DNA of 9,191 nucleotides from Geopsychrobacter sp. (lineage in GTDB: Bacteria; Desulfobacterota; Desulfuromonadia; Desulfuromonadales; Geopsychrobacteraceae). The notes beneath the pieces are model-generated. The model ran no database searches. It had not been told where the DNA came from and saw nothing but the letters and a program-made list of their open reading frames with translations. Shown in pieces: positions 6,904 through 9,191 of the stretch. The stretch spans positions 1 through 9,191 of the forward strand of contig JAKIUS010000036.1 in assembly GCA_021647445.1 (NCBI GenBank), in the 5' to 3' direction. The translations under genes were made by a program, and so were the position numbers. Numbering within the stretch: position 1 is the first letter of the stretch; the number at the start of each line of letters is the position of its first letter.

Positions 6904-6964
6904 TCGCAGAGCTGGTCGAACACCGCCGGTGAAAAAATCTATTTCAAATAAAGAGGAGCGCCCC

Positions 6965-8140
6965 ATGAAAATCGTTGTTCTGGGCGGATTGGGATCCCAA
7001 GGCCGTGCCGTTCTTATTGACCTTGTGCGAAGCCCCGCTGTTGATGAAATCATTTGTGCCGATGCAAATCTGGCGGGCTGGGCCCAGTTTGCCGAAACCG
7101 TTGATAGCACAAAAATAACCCCGGTCAAGATTGATGCCTCCTCTGCTGAGGCTTTGCAGCAGGTCTTGAAGCAGGGGGTGGATGTTGCCATCGATCTTCT
7201 CCCCGTCAGTTTCATGGCCAACGCTTTTGCGGCGGCAATCGCATGCAAGGTGTCGATGGTCAGCACCAACTATGCCCAGAGTTTACACAATTTTCACCAG
7301 CTGGCGCTCGATGCCGACGTGACTCTTATGCCGGAGTGTGGGCTGGACCCCGGTATCGATCTGGTTCTCTTCGGTTATGGCGTCAGGCAGTTTGACGAGG
7401 TCCATGCACTCAAATCCTACTGCGGAGGCTTTCCGGAGAAAACAGCCTGTAATAACCCCCTCAATTATAAAGTAACCTGGAACTGGGACATGGTCCTGCG
7501 TAGCTCAATGCGGGATTCGTTATTCATCAAGGCTGGGAAGAGGCTTGCTATCCCGGCGGCCGATCAGCATAAAGAGGAAAATATCGACACAATATTTTTT
7601 CCCGGTGTTGGTGAACTGGAGTGCATTCCCAACGGCGATGCGGCAGTCTATGCCGATATCTTGGGGATTTCAGAGACAATCGAAGAGACAACCCGTTATG
7701 CCTTGCGCTGGCCTGGCTGGAGCCGTTTTTGGCGGCCATTAAAAGAGTTGGGCTTCCTTTCCGAGGAGGCTCTCGATTTCTCCGGTGTTCAGGTCAGTCC
7801 TCGTCAGTTTCTCTCAACCCTTATCGGGCCACAGGTCCAGTATAAGGAGACAGAAAAAGATATTGTCGTTATGCACAATGTCTTTGAGGGGGTTAAGGAT
7901 GGAAAACGCAAATCGCTGGTGACGAATCTATTCATCGAAAGGGATCTAGAATCCGGTCTCTTTGCTATGAATATGGGTGTCGGCTATCCGGCCAGCATTG
8001 TCGCCCAAATGATAGCTCAGGGTGAAATCACCAAGAAAGGGCTTTTATCCCCGGTCCTTGATATTCCTTGCGAAGGTTTTTTCACTGCATTGTCGAGTCG
8101 AGGAATCAAGATTGATTACGCGCTGCGGGACCTGGAATGA
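6965..8140 (+). CDS. Saccharopine dehydrogenase-superfamily oxidoreductase, lysine 6-dehydrogenase-like
   Basis: The 391-residue protein opens with a Rossmann fold (GGLGSQG, 7-13). An acidic residue, D33, near the end of strand 2 suggests NAD. The saccharopine dehydrogenase catalytic and dimer domain follows: ECGLDPGID (124-132), KSYCGGFPE (150-158), NPLNYKVTWNW (164-174) and CIPNGDA (220-226). The C-terminal part (SPRQFL 278-283, VMHNVFEG 302-309, SIVAQMIAQGEITKKG 344-359) resembles lysine 6-dehydrogenase-type members, which oxidise lysine to allysine (2-aminoadipate 6-semialdehyde); this is resemblance from memory. The ATG at 6965 has AGAGGAG with 6 nt spacing and begins directly at the Rossmann strand; the frame is open farther upstream, overlapping the ATPase gene, but without such a site. 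Substrate is unproven: lysine, saccharopine or another N-linked amino acid are all possible. Confidence 0.85.
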   Translation: MKIVVLGGLGSQGRAVLIDLVRSPAVDEIICADANLAGWAQFAETVDSTKITPVKIDASSAEALQQVLKQGVDVAIDLLPVSFMANAFAAAIACKVSMVSTNYAQSLHNFHQLALDADVTLMPECGLDPGIDLVLFGYGVRQFDEVHALKSYCGGFPEKTACNNPLNYKVTWNWDMVLRSSMRDSLFIKAGKRLAIPAADQHKEENIDTIFFPGVGELECIPNGDAAVYADILGISETIEETTRYALRWPGWSRFWRPLKELGFLSEEALDFSGVQVSPRQFLSTLIGPQVQYKETEKDIVVMHNVFEGVKDGKRKSLVTNLFIERDLESGLFAMNMGVGYPASIVAQMIAQGEITKKGLLSPVLDIPCEGFFTALSSRGIKIDYALRDLE

Positions 8141-8199
8141 ACCTTCAGCTCTTGCACGGCGGCAGCAGTCCGACAACCTGCTTGCGCGAAGTGTTTTAG
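8137..8199 (+). CDS. Possible 20-codon coupling ORF between the two dehydrogenase genes
   Basis: An ATG overlaps the upstream stop as ATGA (8137-8140) and opens a 20-codon frame (MNLQLLHGGSS...) ending in TAG at 8197-8199, 15 nt before the next gene's ATG. A GGGA lies 7-8 nt before it. The next gene lacks a well-spaced Shine-Dalgarno sequence, so ribosomes ending here could help start it. The peptide resembles nothing I know. It may be chance, since a frame this short is expected to occur at random. Confidence 0.2.
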   Translation: MNLQLLHGGSSPTTCLREVF

Positions 8200-8214
8200 G
8201 AAAATGAAGCTAGG

Positions 8215-9191
8215 ATGAAAAACATTTTTATCATTGGCGCGGGCCTGTCGGCTGGCAGCCTGATTCAATACCTGCTGAACCAGGCTCCAGACTATGGTTG
8301 GCAGCTAACCCTGGGCGACATGTCGCTTGAGACAGCCCGACACAAAGTGGCCAGGCATCCTAACGGCCGCGCTATTCTGTTCAATATTAATGAACAAGAG
8401 CAGAGGTCGCGTGAAATATGCGCTGCCGACATAGTGGTCTCTATGTTGCCCGGGGCTCTTCATCCCCTGGTGGCAACCGAATGTCTTAAGCATGGCAAAC
8501 ACCTGCTGACTCCCTCTTATGTGACTCCTGAACTACAGGGTATGGATAAAGCGGCGCGTGACAAAGGGCTGTCTTTCCTTAATGAACTGGGGGTCGACCC
8601 CGGCATCGATCACATGTCAGCGATGCGGGTCATCGACCGGATAAAAAAGCAGGGTGGGCAGCTGCTTGGCTTTAAATCCTTTTGTGGCGGACTGGTCGCT
8701 CCTGCCTGTGACGATAATCCCTGGCATTACAAGTTTTCGTGGAACCCGCGCAACGTCGTCGTCGCCGGTCAGGGCGTGGCAAAATACAAAGAGGCTGGAC
8801 AATATAAATATGTCTCCTACCCGCAACTGTTCTCGACCCTCAGCCGGGTTGACGTTCCGGGGTATGGCGAGTTCGAGGCTTATCCCAACCGGGATTCCCT
8901 GCAATACTGCAAATTGTATGGTCTCGAAGAGATCCCCTCCATCATGCGCGGAACAATGCGCCGTCCCGGCTATTCTGCCGCCTGGGATATCTTTGTGCAG
9001 TTGGGTTGCACCGACGACAGCTATATTATGCAGGATTCGCATCTGCTGAGTTATCGCCAGTACCTGGAGAGTTTTCTTCCTCACAAAAAAAATAAAAGCA
9101 CCGAAGAGAAGCTGGCGACATTTGCCGGTCTTTCGCCCGGTTCAGAAATCATGAAAAAGCTGCGTTGGCTGGGGGTTTTCTCCGAAGAAAT
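8215..9191 (+). CDS. Saccharopine reductase (LYS9-like, glutamate-forming) family protein, 3' end outside window
   Basis: Visible are 325 residues with no stop; the gene continues past the window. The Rossmann motif is GAGLSAG (8-14), with acidic D35 near the end of strand 2 suggesting NAD. The core matches LYS9-type saccharopine reductase closely: NELGVDPGIDH (123-133), KSFCGGLVAP (154-163), NPWHYKFSWNPR (168-179), YPNRDS (223-228) and IMRGTMRRPGY (243-253). That enzyme interconverts saccharopine with allysine plus glutamate. It belongs to the fungal lysine pathway, and as a fused domain to animal and plant lysine breakdown. The ATG at 8215 is the first in frame after a TAG at 8197 and begins right at the Rossmann strand, but its Shine-Dalgarno site is poor. 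It is a tandem paralogue of the previous gene, with DPGID at the same residue positions. An unknown opine-like substrate remains possible. Confidence 0.85.
   Translation, partial: MKNIFIIGAGLSAGSLIQYLLNQAPDYGWQLTLGDMSLETARHKVARHPNGRAILFNINEQEQRSREICAADIVVSMLPGALHPLVATECLKHGKHLLTPSYVTPELQGMDKAARDKGLSFLNELGVDPGIDHMSAMRVIDRIKKQGGQLLGFKSFCGGLVAPACDDNPWHYKFSWNPRNVVVAGQGVAKYKEAGQYKYVSYPQLFSTLSRVDVPGYGEFEAYPNRDSLQYCKLYGLEEIPSIMRGTMRRPGYSAAWDIFVQLGCTDDSYIMQDSHLLSYRQYLESFLPHKKNKSTEEKLATFAGLSPGSEIMKKLRWLGVFSEE

Noticed and set aside
6912..6936. CACCG-C-CGGTG followed by a run of A after the ATPase gene
   Set aside because: A 1-nt centre cannot form a useful hairpin, and A residues instead of U follow on the coding strand, so it is not a terminator for the operon.

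Overview
The window reads as a bacterial chromosome of moderate G+C. Gene style (DeaD with a DbpA-type C-terminus, a Kef-type antiporter, a polar amino-acid ABC cassette) fits a Gram-negative bacterium. My guess is a Desulfuromonadales-like deltaproteobacterial lineage, but this rests on general protein resemblance only and is weakly held. No RNA gene, insertion sequence, phage gene or CRISPR array was seen.

Left part (1-2405): the 3' end of a Kef-type cation:proton antiporter gene runs rightward and meets, tail to tail, a complete leftward DEAD-box RNA helicase gene (deaD). The helicase has its own good sigma70-type promoter and an untranslated leader of roughly 115 nt. These are housekeeping genes with no evident tie to the rest.

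Middle (2406-3859): a LysR-family regulator is transcribed leftward, divergent from a rightward operon. The 605-bp region between them is the most information-dense non-coding part of the window. It holds a promoter for the regulator, a cluster of 13-bp direct repeats and overlapping dyads (probable operator), two candidate rightward promoters, and a leader able to form several hairpins, some mutually exclusive.

Right part (3860-9191): a probable operon of six genes, all rightward. It encodes a periplasmic amino-acid-binding protein, two HisM/GlnP-type permeases, a GlnQ-type ATPase, and then two tandem paralogous oxidoreductases of the saccharopine dehydrogenase superfamily. The first resembles lysine 6-dehydrogenase-type members. 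The second resembles the glutamate-forming saccharopine reductase known from fungi (LYS9) and is cut by the window end. A perfect 16-bp stem-loop lies between the binding-protein and permease genes, where it probably raises binding-protein output over the membrane components.

Working model (inference): a LysR-controlled system imports lysine, saccharopine or another opine-like amino acid and processes it by two related dehydrogenases that meet at a semialdehyde intermediate. An acidic residue at the end of the second Rossmann strand in both enzymes points to NAD rather than NADP, which suits catabolism. The real substrate cannot be read from the sequence, and further pathway genes may lie beyond position 9191.
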